A stretch of DNA of 64,000 nt from positions 1,798,001 to 1,862,000 of the forward strand of contig OZ240687.1 in the NCBI GenBank assembly GCA_965199285.1, written 5' to 3'. Each line of letters opens with the position of its first letter. The first letter of the stretch is position 1. The notes beneath the pieces were generated by a model, which had not been told where the DNA came from, made no database searches, and saw nothing but the letters and a program-made list of their open reading frames with translations. This stretch comes from CBDDGJ01 sp965199285. GTDB taxonomy: Bacteria > Pseudomonadota > Alphaproteobacteria > RS24. This document shows positions 62,704 through 64,000 of this stretch, piece by piece. A program made the translations under genes and the position numbers.

Positions 62704-64000
62704 ATGATTTTACAAACCGAAGCAGATATTATTGATGCCTTAGGCGGAACCAATCAGCTTGCCATGCAGTTGAATGTCGGTGCGTCTGCGGTTTCAAATT
62801 GGCGCAAAAATGGGTTTCCGCAAAGCAAATATTTGCAGCTCATAAATCTATGTCATCGGCGCGGGCTGGCGTTTCAGCCGCGCTTATTTGGGCAAACCGA
62901 TTTGGGGGCTTATGCTGATATGGATGAAAATCAGCCTGCCGCCCGCCATTATAATCAATTCATTAAGCAAGGGCAGTATGTGCAGCAGCTTGCGGCAAAA
63001 GGCTTTGAAGCCTTGTCTTTGCCGATTTTGCAACCGGCGGATCCATTTATCAGCCTGATGGGGCAGGAAATGCGGCAGCGCCTTTATACATTTATCGCAC
63101 CAGATGGGGAGGAATTATGCTTGCGGCCAGATTTAACCATCCCCACCGCCTTACATTATGCGCAAGCTGGTCATCAAGGCGATAAAGCCTATTGCTATGA
63201 GGGGTTGGCGTTTCGCTATCAGCCGCGCGGCGCGGGCAAGCCAGAAGAGTTTACCCAGCTTGGGATTGAGATAATTGGTAGCGGCGCCGATATTGCCGCC
63301 GTGCTACGCCCGATAAAGGATATGCTCGCGATAATGGGGGTGACGGATTATCAGATTGTGATGAATGATATTCAGCTTTTTGCTTCTCTGTTGCGGGTGT
63401 TGAAAATGCCGCCCCATGCCCGCGATATTTTATTTCAAGCCTATCTTAACGGTCTTGATATGGATGACCAGCTTGACCGCCTGTGTAAAGCGGATGAGGA
63501 TATAAATACCGCGCCCCGTGAAGCCGATATTGCCAAATTATCTACCTATGGCTCGGAAGAGATGATTTTTGGCCGCTCACGCGCCGATATAATGGCGCGC
63601 CTTCTCACCAAAACAGAGCAGAGACGCCAAACCCTCTCGCCGCAAATTGCCGAGATTATTCGTTTCTATTTATCCTTTATCGATGTTCCGGTGGCACAGC
63701 TGGAATCGGCATTTTTAGGCGAGCTGCGCTTTTTACCAGATATTGTGCTGGCAGAATTGCGGCAAAAAATCCACCTCATCGCCAATCATGCCGATATTTT
63801 CAACCCATCTGTCGGGCGCAAAATGGCATATTATACCGATTTGGCGTTTGAAATTCATAGCCCTGCTTTACCGGCTGCGCAATCATTGGCGGCAGGCGGC
63901 GCGTATCATAATCTGTTAACGATTATTGGCGCGAAGGATAAAACCCAAGCTATGGGCGCGGCGATTAATGTCGAACGTGCACTTTTAGCGGCGCAAGTTG
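62704..64000 (+). CDS. hisZ: ATP phosphoribosyltransferase regulatory subunit HisZ with N-terminal helix-turn-helix, 3' end cut
   Basis: The frame runs 432 codons to the window edge without a stop. Residues from about 85 on are HisZ, a paralogue of histidyl-tRNA synthetase that activates short HisG: LSLPILQPADPFI, LCLRPDLTIPTALHYA, EGLAFRYQPRGAGKPEEFTQLGIE and a C-terminal GG-type motif. Residues 1 to about 60 are a Cro/YdaS-like helix-turn-helix (DIIDALGGTNQLAMQLNVGASAVSNW followed by RKNGFP, shown in two parts), which HisZ normally lacks. The fused protein may bind the palindromes in front of the gene and regulate its own operon. HisG is probably outside the window. Confidence 0.88.
   Translation, partial: MILQTEADIIDALGGTNQLAMQLNVGASAVSNWRKNGFPQSKYLQLINLCHRRGLAFQPRLFGQTDLGAYADMDENQPAARHYNQFIKQGQYVQQLAAKGFEALSLPILQPADPFISLMGQEMRQRLYTFIAPDGEELCLRPDLTIPTALHYAQAGHQGDKAYCYEGLAFRYQPRGAGKPEEFTQLGIEIIGSGADIAAVLRPIKDMLAIMGVTDYQIVMNDIQLFASLLRVLKMPPHARDILFQAYLNGLDMDDQLDRLCKADEDINTAPREADIAKLSTYGSEEMIFGRSRADIMARLLTKTEQRRQTLSPQIAEIIRFYLSFIDVPVAQLESAFLGELRFLPDIVLAELRQKIHLIANHADIFNPSVGRKMAYYTDLAFEIHSPALPAAQSLAAGGAYHNLLTIIGAKDKTQAMGAAINVERALLAAQV

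Overview
The window comes from an alphaproteobacterium. The evidence is the 23S/5S rRNA sequence, the purC-purS-purQ-purL-bolA order, families restricted to or typical of alphaproteobacteria (TIGR02186, DUF3572, hisS followed by hisZ) and a short-type PurL with separate PurS and PurQ. The order cannot be fixed from sequence reading alone. Most of the window is a compact housekeeping chromosome with many 1- to 4-base gene overlaps, interrupted by small AT-rich accessory patches.

Layout. 1-1800: 3' part of 23S rRNA and 5S rRNA. 1900-3230: a lipoprotein and an FkbM-type methyltransferase. 3260-13039: a block of purine genes (purB, purC, purS, purQ, purL) with bolA, radC, map and a CinA-like gene. 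The block is bracketed by two inverted, nearly identical copies of a nucleotidyltransferase-HEPN gene. 13031-16400: CcdA, a TIGR02186 protein, a TauE/SafE permease and an alpha/beta hydrolase. 16700-29500: topA, rnr, a NUDIX gene, rpmG, rpsU, a suhB-like gene, efp, thiE, aroC, fabI, pdxH, purE and purK. 29455-36411: an alkyltransferase, two MFS transporters, propionyl-CoA synthetase and a porin. 36504-39162: initiator tRNA with odd tandem repeats, a frameshifted exported protein and a two-gene HIRAN / HipA-like kinase operon. 39237-42759: a reductase-like gene, queG, a GST and uppP. 42848-46986: an inverted repeat and a very large surface lipoprotein with a serralysin-type protease domain. 47166-53803: a frameshifted ppx, rlmE, guaB, rsmB, a TPR protein and guaA. 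53974-57290: AT-rich hypothetical genes, an SLC13 transporter and tRNA-Ser with three tandem repeats. 57342-64000: an SDR, dapA, smpB, mug, a GNAT gene, hisS and a hisZ carrying an N-terminal helix-turn-helix.

How the genes work together. The window holds most of the IMP pathway after phosphoribosylamine (purS/Q/L, purE/K, purC, purB) plus guaB and guaA for GMP. It also holds translation and RNA-maturation genes (efp, rpmG, rpsU, rlmE, rsmB, queG, smpB, rnr) and entry genes for aromatic, lysine and histidine synthesis.

The most interesting points are these: (1) the HIRAN plus HipA-like kinase operon beside initiator tRNA; (2) the inverted nucleotidyltransferase-HEPN pair, identical over about 749 bp and then suddenly about 10% divergent, which looks like gene conversion and could allow inversion of the purine block; (3) tandem repeats at both tRNA loci whose unit carries one end of the adjacent tRNA; (4) a helix-turn-helix fused to HisZ with palindromes in front of it; (5) two lipoprotein genes whose best start codon is ATA; and (6) 15-bp tandem repeats inside purL.
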